From positions 1 through 54,733 of the forward strand of contig JAIXTT010000120.1 of NCBI GenBank assembly GCA_027483795.1: a stretch of DNA of 54,733 nt. Reading direction: 5' to 3'. This DNA comes from Hyphomicrobiales bacterium (lineage in GTDB: Bacteria; Pseudomonadota; Alphaproteobacteria; Rhizobiales; Beijerinckiaceae). The notes under the pieces were generated by a model that was not told where the DNA came from, ran no database searches, and saw only the letters and a program-made list of their open reading frames with translations. Shown here in pieces: positions 28,761 to 37,144 of the stretch. Numbering within the stretch: position 1 is the first letter of the stretch; each line of letters opens with the position of its first letter. The position numbers and the translations under genes are program-made.

Positions 28761-29561
28761 TCAGATGAGGGCGCGACGGATCCGATCCGAGATCTGCTCG
28801 ACGAGCAGGACCAGCAGGAACACCGCGATGATGATGGTCGCGGCCGTGTCGTAATCGAACAGGTCGAAGGCGACCTTGAGCTCGACGCCGATTCCGCCAG
28901 CGCCGACGAGGCCCAGAATGACGGATCCGCGCACCGCCTTTTCCAGCGCGAACAAGGACGTCGCGACGAAGGAGGGCAGGCATTCCGGCACGATGGCGGA
29001 GAAGATGACGCCCGTGCGCGTCGCTCCCAGCGCCTCCAGGGCTTCGCGCGGACCCTTGTCGGCCTCCTCCATCGCCTCGGCGAAGAAGCGGCCCGCGAAG
29101 CCGATCTTGTCGACCATGATGGCGAGGATGCCCGCCGGCGGGCCGAGGCCGACCGCGATCACGAAGAGCAGCGCCCAGACGAGGTCCGGCACCGTGCGGA
29201 AGAGCGCGATCAGGCCCCGCGCCGCGGCCTTCACCGCGGGATGCGGCGACAGATTGTCGGCGGCGAGAACGGCGACGGGGAAAGCGAGGATCAGACCGAG
29301 CACGCAGCCCGCCACCGCCATCTGAAAGGTCACGAGCAGCGACCACAGGATCTGCGGCAGCCGCTCGACGTCCGGCGGGAACATGCGCGACAGCATGTTG
29401 CCGAGGGCCGGAATTCCGCGTTGCAGCCTTTCGAGCGAAAGGCCCGCGCCGGCGAAGGACCAGACGACGAAGGCCACGGCCGCGCACCAGAGCACGACGG
29501 AGACGGCGCTCGGAGCCGAATGCCGGGGCGGCAGGCCCGGGGTCCGAAGAGGCATGCTCAT
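28761..29561 (-). CDS. phnE: Phosphonate-type ABC transporter permease (second system)
   Basis: A 266-residue membrane permease of the PhnE family. Markers are RTVPDLVWALLFVIAVGLGPPAGILAIMVDKIG, the coupling segment EEADKGPREALEALGATR and LGLVGAGGIGVEL. It is the only permease of this operon, so it probably works as a homodimer, unlike the two-permease system at 16756-18506. The start at 29561 gives an ATGA overlap with phnC2. It is convergent with the MOSC gene. Confidence 0.93.
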   Translation of the reverse strand: MSMPLRTPGLPPRHSAPSAVSVVLWCAAVAFVVWSFAGAGLSLERLQRGIPALGNMLSRMFPPDVERLPQILWSLLVTFQMAVAGCVLGLILAFPVAVLAADNLSPHPAVKAAARGLIALFRTVPDLVWALLFVIAVGLGPPAGILAIMVDKIGFAGRFFAEAMEEADKGPREALEALGATRTGVIFSAIVPECLPSFVATSLFALEKAVRGSVILGLVGAGGIGVELKVAFDLFDYDTAATIIIAVFLLVLLVEQISDRIRRALI

Positions 29562-30361
29562 GCGGCGGTCCGATCGGAGAAGAAGGAACGAAGCTCGTGG
29601 ACCGACGCGGCCGCGGAGGGCGTGTCGAGCGCCACCCGCCCGGCATCGAAGCCGATGATCCGGTCCGAATAGCGCACGGCATGCTCGAGCCGGTGCGAGA
29701 CCGTAACGAGCGTCAGCCCCTTCTCGCGCGCGACGCGGAGCAGAAGATCCATCACGTCCTCCCCCGCCTTCGGATCGAGACTCGCATCGGGCTCGTCGGC
29801 GAGGATCAGACGCGGGCGCTGCATCAGCATCCGCGCGACCGCGACCTTCTGCGATTGGCCGCCCGAAAGGCTGCCGACCCGTTGCAGGGCGCGGTCTTCG
29901 AGACCGACGGCCGCGAGGCAGGCATAGGCCTCCTCCCGCACCTCGCGGGGCGCGAGCGCCTGAAGCCATGTCCGCGGTCCCGCCGAACGCGACTGGATGC
30001 CGTGCACGACATTGGTGAGCGCGGAGAGCCGCGGCACGAGATTGTGCTTCTGGAACACGATTCCGACCTTCGACCGGAACCGGCGCAGCTCCGCCGCGCC
30101 GAGATCCGTGACGACGTCGTCGAGCATCCGGATGGTGCCGCGATCCGGCTCCGTGAGCCGGATCAGACACCGCAGGAACGTCGATTTCCCGGTTCCGTTG
30201 GCTCCGATCAAGGCCACGCTCTCGCCCTGCGCGATCGACAGATCGACGCCCGCGAGAACGCTGCGTTCGCCGAAGCTCTTGGCGAGATCGACGACCGCGA
30301 CGGCGGGCGTCGCGGCGGTGCCGGTCGCGGGGAACGCCTCGGCCGGTCTGACGATCTGCAC
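29558..30361 (-). CDS. phnC: Phosphonate-type ABC transporter ATP-binding protein (second system)
   Basis: A 267-residue ATPase with Walker A GANGTGKST (about residues 34-42), Q-loop VFQKHNLVPRL, signature LSGGQSQKVA and Walker B LILADEP. It starts with GTG one base after the stop of the binding-protein gene and ends overlapping the permease start, so D-C-E are tightly coupled. It is clearly diverged from PhnC at 14941, suggesting a different substrate. Confidence 0.93.
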   Translation of the reverse strand: MQIVRPAEAFPATGTAATPAVAVVDLAKSFGERSVLAGVDLSIAQGESVALIGANGTGKSTFLRCLIRLTEPDRGTIRMLDDVVTDLGAAELRRFRSKVGIVFQKHNLVPRLSALTNVVHGIQSRSAGPRTWLQALAPREVREEAYACLAAVGLEDRALQRVGSLSGGQSQKVAVARMLMQRPRLILADEPDASLDPKAGEDVMDLLLRVAREKGLTLVTVSHRLEHAVRYSDRIIGFDAGRVALDTPSAAASVHELRSFFSDRTAA

Positions 30362-30362
30362 G

Positions 30363-31232
30363 TCAGCCGCCGATGAACTTGGTGAATTCCCTGATGCCGA
30401 CGTTCACGAACATGCGACGGACGACGTCGTAGTCCTTGTCCGACACGTTCGGAAGAAAGCCGCCGCCCTCGAACTTCTTGTTTTCCTTGGTCGACGTGAC
30501 CGCCGCGAGCAGGGCGGGCGCATGGTCGAGGAAGGCGCGGCGGAAGCGCTCGACGGTCTCGCGCGGCACGGACGGCGCGGCGAGGATCAGATCGTTCGGC
30601 AGGGCGATGCCGTCGCCGAGCGAACGGAACACTTTGTCCGGGAAAGCCTTCCGCACGCGTTCGAGATGCGTCTGGTTCATGCCGATCGCGGCGACGTCGC
30701 CGCGCAGCATCGCTTCGGCCGCGACGTTGAGCTTCAGGAAGACGGGCTCGTAATCCTTGCCGTAGGCGAGACCCGCTTCGGCGAGGATCGTCGCCGGAGC
30801 GAGATGCTGCGAGGTCGAGCCGATCTCGCCGAAGGAGATCTTGCGGCCCTTGAGGTCCGCGAGGCTCTTGGCTCCCGCATCGGGGACGACGATGCTCGAC
30901 CGATAGTCGGGCCGGGTCCAGACGACGACCGGTTCCGCCTTCAGGCGCGCATTGAACACGACGTATTCGGCCGGGCCCGTGAGCACGAAGTCGATCTGCC
31001 CCGCGGCCATGGCCTCGACGGCGGCGGTGCGGCCGGAGACCGGGAAGAAGTCCACCTTGAGGCCCGAAGCCTTCTCGAAGGCTTCCTTGAAGGGGCCGAA
31101 TTCGCGCTGGAGGGACTCGAGCCCGTCGATGTCCGTGACGGCGAAGCGCAGCTTCTTGTCCTGAGCGACGGCGGACGTGGCGGCGACGGCGGCGAGACCC
31201 AGACCGAGGGTGAAGGAACGGCGCGAGATCAT
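30363..31232 (-). CDS. phnD: Phosphonate-type ABC transporter substrate-binding protein (second system)
   Basis: A 289-residue exported protein with signal MISRRSFTLGLGLAAVAATSAVAQ; the SRRSF start could also be Tat-like. The mature part has the PhnD/phosphite-phosphonate binding pattern: FGPFKEAFEKASGLKVDFFPV, GQIDFVLTGPAEYVVF and GSTSQHLAPATIL. It differs strongly from PhnD at 15773. It is first in the operon and faces phnM2 across four tandem Pho-box-like repeats. Confidence 0.93.
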   Translation of the reverse strand: MISRRSFTLGLGLAAVAATSAVAQDKKLRFAVTDIDGLESLQREFGPFKEAFEKASGLKVDFFPVSGRTAAVEAMAAGQIDFVLTGPAEYVVFNARLKAEPVVVWTRPDYRSSIVVPDAGAKSLADLKGRKISFGEIGSTSQHLAPATILAEAGLAYGKDYEPVFLKLNVAAEAMLRGDVAAIGMNQTHLERVRKAFPDKVFRSLGDGIALPNDLILAAPSVPRETVERFRRAFLDHAPALLAAVTSTKENKKFEGGGFLPNVSDKDYDVVRRMFVNVGIREFTKFIGG

Positions 31233-31275
31233 GTTCGGGCTCCGGAATGAGGATGGCGGAACCGTTAATCGCGGT

Positions 31276-31315
31276 GGATGACGTCCCCGTGACGATCCCG
31301 TCACCGGATCGTCAT
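31276..31315. promoter_or_regulatory. Four tandem Pho-box-like repeats between phnD2 and phnM2
   Basis: Four seven-base units occur at exact 11-base steps: GGATGAC (31276), CCGTGAC (31287), CCGTCAC (31298) and TCGTCAT (31309). The spacing is that of PhoB sites (CTGTCAT-N4-CTGTCAT). The array lies 43 bases from phnD2 and 44 from phnM2, central to the divergent promoters, so PhoB could drive both. The last two units match best on the plus strand. Confidence 0.65.
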
Positions 31316-31359
31316 CTCTGCCGGAGTATGCGGCCGTTGCGAATGCAGGAGCCTCAGCG

Positions 31360-32532
31360 ATGCCCAAGACCCCGACCGTCCTTCTCCGAAACGGAACCGT
31401 TCCGTCCGAGGGGAGCCGTGTCCGACGAGACCTGCTGCTCGTCGACGGACGCATCGCGGAGGACGGCGCGGATGCCGGCGGATCGGCCGTCGAGATCGAC
31501 GCGGAGGGGCTCCTCGTCCTCCCCGGTCTGGTCGACATCCACGGCGACGCCTTCGAGCGTCAGATCATGCCGCGTCCGGGCGTGAGCTTCGATCTCGAAC
31601 TCGCGCTCGACGACACCGACAGGCAATTGGCGGCGAACGGCATCACCACCGCCTTTCACGGCGTGACCTGCTCCTGGGAGCCCGGCCTGCGGGGCGTCGC
31701 GACGGTCCGGCGGCTGATCCGGGCGATCGCGTCCCGCCGGGACGGGCGGGTCGACGGGCGGGTCCATCTCCGGCACGAGACGTTCAATCTCGAGGCCGAG
31801 GCCGAGACCGTCGAATGGATCGAAGCGGGCCTGATCCATATGCTGGCCTTCAACGACCATATGAACGGCACCCTCAAGGATCGCAATCGCCCCGACAAGA
31901 AGGCGAGGATGGTCGAGCGCACGGGGCTCGACGCCGCCGCCTTCGACGCGCTCGTCGACCGCGTTCACGCCCGGGAGGCCGAGGTCGAAGCCTCCGTCGT
32001 GCGGCTCGCCCGCGCCGCGCGCGCCGCTTCGGTCACCATCATGTCGCATGACGACCGGTCCCCGGCGGAGCGCGACCGCTATCGCGCCCTGGGCGCGGCG
32101 GTGGCCGAGTTTCCGATCACCGAGGAGACGGCGAAGGCCGCCGCCGAGGCGGGCGATCCCATCGTCTTCGGGGCGCCGAACGTGGTCCGCGGCGGCAGCC
32201 ATACGGGATGCCCCGACGCCGCCACGATGGTCGAGGCGGGCTTCTGCACCATCCTCGCTTCCGATTATTACTATCCCGCGCTGCTCGCGGCGCCCTTCGT
32301 CCTCGCGGCCCGGTCCGGCCGCCCGGTCGAGGATCATTGGCCGCTCGTTTCGGAAAATCCGGCGCGGGCGGCGGGACTGACGGATCGCGGCCGGCTCGAC
32401 GTCGGCATGCGTGCGGACGTGGTGCTCGTGGATGCCCGGGGGTCACGCCCGGAGGTCGTGGTCACCCTCGCGGCCGGACGGATCGCCCATCTGGCGGATC
32501 CCCGGCGATCGATCCTGCACCGCGCGTCCTGA
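31360..32532 (+). CDS. phnM: Second PhnM-like amidohydrolase
   Basis: A 390-residue amidohydrolase of the PhnM family, diverged from PhnM at 25093. The metal-site start reads VDIHGDAFERQIMPRPG (His61, Asp63) in place of HTDNMEK, and the later part has IMSHDDRSPAERD, GAPNVVRGGSHTG and ASDYYYPALLAAPF. It probably removes pyrophosphate from a related ribose triphosphate compound, or has moved to another substrate. It is divergent from the second phosphonate transporter with a shared Pho-box array, so the two probably form one functional unit. GGAG precedes the start. Confidence 0.9.
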   Translation: MPKTPTVLLRNGTVPSEGSRVRRDLLLVDGRIAEDGADAGGSAVEIDAEGLLVLPGLVDIHGDAFERQIMPRPGVSFDLELALDDTDRQLAANGITTAFHGVTCSWEPGLRGVATVRRLIRAIASRRDGRVDGRVHLRHETFNLEAEAETVEWIEAGLIHMLAFNDHMNGTLKDRNRPDKKARMVERTGLDAAAFDALVDRVHAREAEVEASVVRLARAARAASVTIMSHDDRSPAERDRYRALGAAVAEFPITEETAKAAAEAGDPIVFGAPNVVRGGSHTGCPDAATMVEAGFCTILASDYYYPALLAAPFVLAARSGRPVEDHWPLVSENPARAAGLTDRGRLDVGMRADVVLVDARGSRPEVVVTLAAGRIAHLADPRRSILHRAS

Positions 32533-32552
32533 TCGGTCGCCTCGACGCGGCT

Positions 32553-32578
32553 GCGCCGGGCTCCGAAGAGCCCGGCGC
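32553..32578. terminator. Hairpin between phnM2 and the unknown gene
   Basis: A perfect 11-base stem GCGCCGGGCTC/GAGCCCGGCGC closed by the tetraloop CGAA, between two convergent genes. There is no T run on either side; it probably still separates the converging transcripts. Confidence 0.6.
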
Positions 32579-32595
32579 CGATCCGCCGCCGATCA

Positions 32596-33348
32596 TCAGG
32601 CGAACATCAGTTCGAGTTCGGCATTCCGTGCGTCCACGATCCGCTCGGCTTCGTGGAGGATCGACAGGATCCTGTCGCCGTCGGAAGCGGACACGGGCTC
32701 GCCGTTGAAGGCGTTCTCGATGATCCGGCCTGCGTCTTCGACGTCGATCTCGACGTAGTCCACGCCCAAGCGGTCCAAGTCACGGATCGTCCGGACCGCA
32801 TCCTCCAGCCGGAACAGCGCGGTTTCGGCGTCGTAGATGCGCAGCGTCGCGAACTCGTCGACGATGCCGCGGGCGCCCTCATGGGCCCGTCCGGCAGGAG
32901 CCTTGGGACGGTAGAAGTCGATCCGATCCGCGTCGTTCTCGAACTTCCACCGCGAAAGCGCGGCGCTTTCCTCCCGGACCACTCCGACGATGTCGCGCGC
33001 TTGGCTGCGCGTGGGCGTCTTCAGCCCGCCCCTCTCGTTCATCGGCAGTCGGTTCCGCAGGTCCGAACCCAACGCATTCGCGATTTGCGTGACCGCGTCC
33101 TTGCGTTCCCGGTTCCTACCGGATCGACCCCACACGACCTCCTTCAACTTTGCCGCAAAGCCGGTCTTCCGGCGACGGAGCTCGAGGAAGCTTTCTCCCC
33201 CCGACCGCTTCAGCCGGAATTCGAAGCCCGCGGGATTCTTGTCGAGATCCTCGCGCGCCTCCTCCATCAGGATTTTCACGTCGGTCGCCGTGGCGCCCTC
33301 ATTCCCGAGCTGAACCCGGTAGCCCCCGTTTCTGATGCCGTCGACCAT
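32596..33348 (-). CDS. Unrecognised cytoplasmic protein
   Basis: A 250-residue charged protein with no signal peptide, membrane segment or cysteine, which I cannot assign. The N-terminal half includes GFEFRLKRSGGESFLELRRRK then TGFAAKLKEVVWG; the C-terminal third is helical and acidic (DEFATLRIYDAETALFRLEDAVRTI, DGDRILSILHEAERIV). A strong GAGGAGAG site precedes the ATG, which supports a real, well-translated gene. The first segment loosely resembles TVRVKHGSGTGELALGK in the 366-residue protein at 7303-8403. It is a single gene read toward phnM2. Confidence 0.8.
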   Translation of the reverse strand: MVDGIRNGGYRVQLGNEGATATDVKILMEEAREDLDKNPAGFEFRLKRSGGESFLELRRRKTGFAAKLKEVVWGRSGRNRERKDAVTQIANALGSDLRNRLPMNERGGLKTPTRSQARDIVGVVREESAALSRWKFENDADRIDFYRPKAPAGRAHEGARGIVDEFATLRIYDAETALFRLEDAVRTIRDLDRLGVDYVEIDVEDAGRIIENAFNGEPVSASDGDRILSILHEAERIVDARNAELELMFA

Positions 33349-33668
33349 TTCGTCTCTCCTCTTTCTTCCGTGTTCGCGAGCCGAGCGGGTTCTTCGTTCC
33401 GCGGCTCTTCGTGGTCCTGAGAATGCATTCTTCGGGCGGGAGGGAATGTGCGCCGGCGCTCACCGCGACGATGCATCGACGGCCCGAGCCTTCAGGGAAG
33501 CGTCCGGGCGGAACGGCGAAGCCTCCGGCATCGTATCGATGCAGACGTGCTCCGCCTGCGGCGCGTTGCTCGCCGCCGACGGCGAAGCATACACTCGGCC
33601 CCGACGCGGACGCGGCCGATCGATCGGCGGCGGGCCGTGAAAGAAGAAGACAGCCGGGAGAAGACGTC
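33349..33668. other. Divergent intergenic region
   Basis: About 320 bases between the unknown gene (minus) and the deacetylase gene (plus). It must hold both promoters. A 12-base palindrome AGAATGCATTCT lies at 33420-33431. Short open frames here look like GC-rich noise. Confidence 0.45.
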
Positions 33669-34553
33669 ATGCATCCGAGGGAGCGGATTCCCTACACGCC
33701 GATCGAAGGTCGGCCGCCGCTGAAACTGCCCGAAGGCGTCCGCCTCGTGCTGTGGCCCGTCCTCGCCCTCGAGGAGTGGGACATCGGTCGGCCGATGGCG
33801 CGGATGGTGATCTCCCCGCCGCAGGGCCAGCCGCAGCAGCCCGACCATCCCAATTGGAGCTGGCACGAATACGGGATGCGCGTCGGTTTCTGGCGCATGA
33901 AGCGCATCTTCGATCGTCTCGGCATCAGGCCCTGCGTCACCTTGAACGCCCGCTCCTGCGAGACCTATCCGCAGGTGGTCGAGGCCTGTCTGAAGGCCGG
34001 ATGGGAGCTCAACGCCCACGGCTATGATCAGCAGCCGATGCACAAGCTCGACGACCAGAAGGCGGTCATCGAGAAGGCCGTCGACATCATCACCCGCTTC
34101 TCGGGCAAGAAGCCCGTCGGCTGGTTCGGCCCGGGCCTCACCCAGACCTTCGACACGCTCGATCATCTCTCCGCCGCCGGCATCGAATACATCGGCGACT
34201 GGGTGCTCGACGACGAGCCCGTCTGGCTGAAGACCAAGCACAAGCCCGTCGCGGCCCTGCCCTACAATTTCGAGATCCACGACATCGTGGCCATGGCGCT
34301 GCAGCATCACCCGTCCGAGGTGCAGTACACGCGCGGCATGGACCATTTCCGCACGCTCTACGAGGAGAGCGCGGAACGCCCGAAATTCATGGCGGTGGCC
34401 TTCCACCCCTATCTGTCCGGCGTCCCGCACCGCACGCCCCATGTGGCGCGCATGCTGGAGGAGATCCTCTCCCACAAGGGCGTCGTCAGCTGGGACGGGC
34501 TGCAGATGTACGAATGGTTCAAGGCGAACCATCCCGCGGACGTCAGGGCGTAA
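33669..34553 (+). CDS. Polysaccharide deacetylase family protein (PuuE-like)
   Basis: A 294-residue cytoplasmic NodB-type protein without a signal peptide. Its WHEYGMRVGFWRMKRIFDRLGI, then ACLKAGWELNAHGYDQQPM and KKPVGWFGPGLTQTFDTLDHL resemble the PuuE-type allantoinases and related cyclic-amide hydrolases in this family more than cell-wall deacetylases. It is followed 13 bases later by an amidase, so the two probably act in sequence on a small cyclic amide or ureide. The start at 33669 follows GGGAG. The actual substrate is not deducible. Confidence 0.85.
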   Translation: MHPRERIPYTPIEGRPPLKLPEGVRLVLWPVLALEEWDIGRPMARMVISPPQGQPQQPDHPNWSWHEYGMRVGFWRMKRIFDRLGIRPCVTLNARSCETYPQVVEACLKAGWELNAHGYDQQPMHKLDDQKAVIEKAVDIITRFSGKKPVGWFGPGLTQTFDTLDHLSAAGIEYIGDWVLDDEPVWLKTKHKPVAALPYNFEIHDIVAMALQHHPSEVQYTRGMDHFRTLYEESAERPKFMAVAFHPYLSGVPHRTPHVARMLEEILSHKGVVSWDGLQMYEWFKANHPADVRA

Positions 34554-34566
34554 GGGCGGCGACGAC

Positions 34567-35778
34567 ATGAACGAGAACAGGCCCGCCGGTCGGCGATCCG
34601 GCGCCTTCGTGCCCCATGACCTTCCGGCTCCGCTCCCCGGGCGGCCCGGCGGGCCGCTCGACGGTCTCACGGCCGCGGTGAAGGACATGTACGACGTCGC
34701 GGGCGAGCGCACGGGCGGCGGCTGCCCCGCCTGGCTCGCTTTGCAGAAGCCCGCGACGCGGCATGCGGGCGCGGTCGCGCGCATTCTCGACGCGGGCGCG
34801 ACCGTGATCGGCAAGACCGTCTGCGACGAGTTGTTCTACAGCGTGAGCGGCATCAACGCGCATTACGGCATGCCCGCCAATCCGCGCGCGCCGGGCCGGA
34901 TTCCCGGCGGCTCGTCCTCCGGCTCGGCCGCGGCCGTGGCGGCGGGGAGTTGCGACTTCGCGCTCGGCAGCGACACCGGCGGCTCCGTCCGGATTCCCGC
35001 CGCGCTCAACGGCGTCTGGGGCATCAGGACGTCGACGGGGCGCGTCGACGACTCCGGCGAGATGGCCATGGCGCCGTCCTTCGACGCCTGCGGCTGGTTC
35101 GCCTCCGGTCCCGGCGTGCTGCGCAAGGTGGGCGGCGTTCTTCTCGACGGCGAGACCGTCCGTTCTCCGGTCCGTCGTCTGTTGGTCGCGGAAGACGCCT
35201 TCGCCGAGGCCGATGCGCCGGTCGCGGAACTGCTGCGCGGCGCGCTCGCCGACATGACCGAACTCCCCGCCGACCGCGAAGGTCTGCGGATCGGCGATCC
35301 CGACGGCTTGGACGTCTGGCGCGAGACCTTCCGCCTCGTTCAGGCGCGCGAGGTCTGGAAGACCTTCGGGCCCTTCATCGAGACGCATGATCCGAAGCTC
35401 GGTCCGGGCGTGCGCGAAAGGATCGACGTCGCACGAGCGGTGACGGCCGAGCAGGAGGCGACCGCGCGCGCGGCCCGTGAACGGATCGTCGCTCATGTCC
35501 GCGGACTGATCGCGCCGGGAACGGTGCTCGCCGTCCCGTCGGCGCCCTGCATCGCGCCCCGCGCCGATGCCGCCTTCGAACAGCTGGAGCATTACCGGCT
35601 GAGGGTGATGCGGATCGTCTGCATCGCGGGTCTCGCGGGTCTCCCGCAGATCTCGATCCCGATCGGAACGGTGGACGGCTGCCCGGTCGGTCTGGGGCTC
35701 GTCGGATGGCGTCACGGCGACGAGGCGCTGCTCGATCTCGGGGTCGCGCTCGCGCGGCATTGCGGGCGGGTCGGCTGA
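34567..35778 (+). CDS. Amidase signature family protein (AtzE/GatA-like)
   Basis: A 403-residue amidase of the Ser-cisSer-Lys type. The catalytic lysine is in LTAAVKDMYD (about residue 38), the serine-rich signature is IPGGSSSGSAAAVAAG and the nucleophile region is SDTGGSVRIPAALNG. Cytoplasmic. Co-transcribed with the deacetylase-like gene 13 bases upstream. The length and the start near the lysine fit the shorter AtzE-like amidases. A stem-loop at 35817 ends the unit. Confidence 0.9.
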   Translation: MNENRPAGRRSGAFVPHDLPAPLPGRPGGPLDGLTAAVKDMYDVAGERTGGGCPAWLALQKPATRHAGAVARILDAGATVIGKTVCDELFYSVSGINAHYGMPANPRAPGRIPGGSSSGSAAAVAAGSCDFALGSDTGGSVRIPAALNGVWGIRTSTGRVDDSGEMAMAPSFDACGWFASGPGVLRKVGGVLLDGETVRSPVRRLLVAEDAFAEADAPVAELLRGALADMTELPADREGLRIGDPDGLDVWRETFRLVQAREVWKTFGPFIETHDPKLGPGVRERIDVARAVTAEQEATARAARERIVAHVRGLIAPGTVLAVPSAPCIAPRADAAFEQLEHYRLRVMRIVCIAGLAGLPQISIPIGTVDGCPVGLGLVGWRHGDEALLDLGVALARHCGRVG

Positions 35779-35787
35779 AACCGCTTC

Positions 35788-35847
35788 GACCGAAGCTTCG
35801 GTCAGGTGAAGGAGACACGGGGTCGGATCGTTCGGATCCGGCCCCGT
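35788..35847. terminator. Palindrome and hairpin between amidase and dctM2
   Basis: A perfect 16-base palindrome (GACCGAAGCTTCGGTC, 35788-35803) is followed by a 13-base stem with one G-T wobble at 35817-35847 (ACGGGGTCGGATC pairing with GATCCGGCCCCGT). The tail on the plus strand is TCCGCTTTC. It probably ends transcription of the amidase operon and, in reverse, of the TRAP operon. Confidence 0.6.
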
Positions 35848-35862
35848 TCCGCTTTCAGCACC

Positions 35863-37143
35863 TCATTTGAAGAGCGCCGGGAGCCACAGCGAAAAGGCCG
35901 GGACATAGGTCACGAGCATCAGCACCGCGACCGACGCGCCGTAGAACGGCCAGATCGTCTTCATGCTCTCGCCGATCGACACTTTGCCGATGGCGCAGGC
36001 GACGAACTGCACCGAGCCCACGGGCGGCGTGTTCAGCCCGATGCCCGCATTGAGGATCAGGATCACGCCGAAATGGATCGGGTCGACGCCGAAGGCCTGC
36101 ACCACCGGCAGGAAGATCGGCGTGCAGATGATGATCATGGGCGCCATGTCCATGAAGGTGCCCAGCGCCAGCAGGGTCACGTTGATCATCAGCAGCATCA
36201 CGAAGGCGTTGTCGGTGACGCTCTTCATGAAGGCGATGGCCTGCGCCGGAACCTGCAGGAGCGCCATGATCCAGCCGAAGGCGCCCGCCGCGCCGATGAC
36301 GAGCAGCACCATCGCCGTCGTCCGCACCGCACCGAGCGTCGCCTCGACGAAGCCCGTCCAAGTGAGCTGGCGATAGGCCACGACGGTGACGAGGAACGCA
36401 TAGACGACGGCGACGCAGGAACTTTCCGTGGCCGTGAAGACGCCCGAGCGCACGCCGCCGAAGATGATGCCGATCAGCAGCAGACCCGGCGCGGCCGCGA
36501 CGAGATAGACGCCCACCGCCCGCCAGCCCGGGAAGACGCCCGCCGGATAGCCGCGCTTGACCGCCACGACCCAGGCCGCCGCCATCAGCGCTCCGCAGAG
36601 CATGAAGCCCGGCACGATCCCGGCCGTGAAGAGATCGGCGATGGACAGGTTCCCGCCCGCCGAGAGCGAATAGATGATCATGTTGTGCGACGGCGGGATC
36701 AGGAGCGCGATGATCGCGGCATTGGCCGTCACGTTGACCGCATAGTCGGGCGCGTAGCCGCGCTTCACCATCTGCGGGATCATGATGCCGCCGACGGCCG
36801 AGGCGTCGGCCACCGCCGAGCCGGAAATGCCGCCGAACAGGGTGCAGGTGACCACGTTCACCTGCCCGAGTCCGCCGCGCAGATGCCCGACGAGGCTCGA
36901 TGCGAAGGCGATCAACCGGTCGGCGATGCCCCCGCGGATCATCAGGTCGCCCGCATAGATGAAGAAGGGGATCGCCATCATCGCGAAGGCGTTCATGCCC
37001 GAATTCATCTGTTGGAAGATCACCGCGGCGGGCAGATCCATATAGACGATCGTCGCGAGCGAGGCCGCGCCGAGACAGAAGGCGATCGGCGTACCGATCA
37101 GCAGCAGAAAGGAGAAGACGCCGAAAAGGATCGCGAGTTCCAT
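35863..37143 (-). CDS. dctM: TRAP transporter large permease (DctM family, second system)
   Basis: A 426-residue polytopic membrane protein of standard DctM length. Markers are GGISGSAVADASAVGGIMIPQM, IALLIPPSHNMI, GVFTATESSCVAVVYAF and NAGIGLNTPPVGSVQFVACAIGK. It is last in the operon uxaC-dctP-dctQ-dctM. The ATG at 37143 comes one base after the dctQ stop. The likely cargo is a uronate or other sugar acid, from its linkage to uxaC. Confidence 0.94.
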   Translation of the reverse strand: MELAILFGVFSFLLLIGTPIAFCLGAASLATIVYMDLPAAVIFQQMNSGMNAFAMMAIPFFIYAGDLMIRGGIADRLIAFASSLVGHLRGGLGQVNVVTCTLFGGISGSAVADASAVGGIMIPQMVKRGYAPDYAVNVTANAAIIALLIPPSHNMIIYSLSAGGNLSIADLFTAGIVPGFMLCGALMAAAWVVAVKRGYPAGVFPGWRAVGVYLVAAAPGLLLIGIIFGGVRSGVFTATESSCVAVVYAFLVTVVAYRQLTWTGFVEATLGAVRTTAMVLLVIGAAGAFGWIMALLQVPAQAIAFMKSVTDNAFVMLLMINVTLLALGTFMDMAPMIIICTPIFLPVVQAFGVDPIHFGVILILNAGIGLNTPPVGSVQFVACAIGKVSIGESMKTIWPFYGASVAVLMLVTYVPAFSLWLPALFK

Positions 37144-37144
37144 G

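Noticed and set aside
28089-29672. A 527-codon plus-strand open frame over MOSC and phnE2
   Set aside because: Composition is charged and low-complexity, and the real genes on both strands explain the region.
14941-32532. Phosphonate island as recent horizontal transfer
   Set aside because: Codon and base composition look like the rest of the window and there are no mobility genes; vertical or old acquisition explains it equally well.
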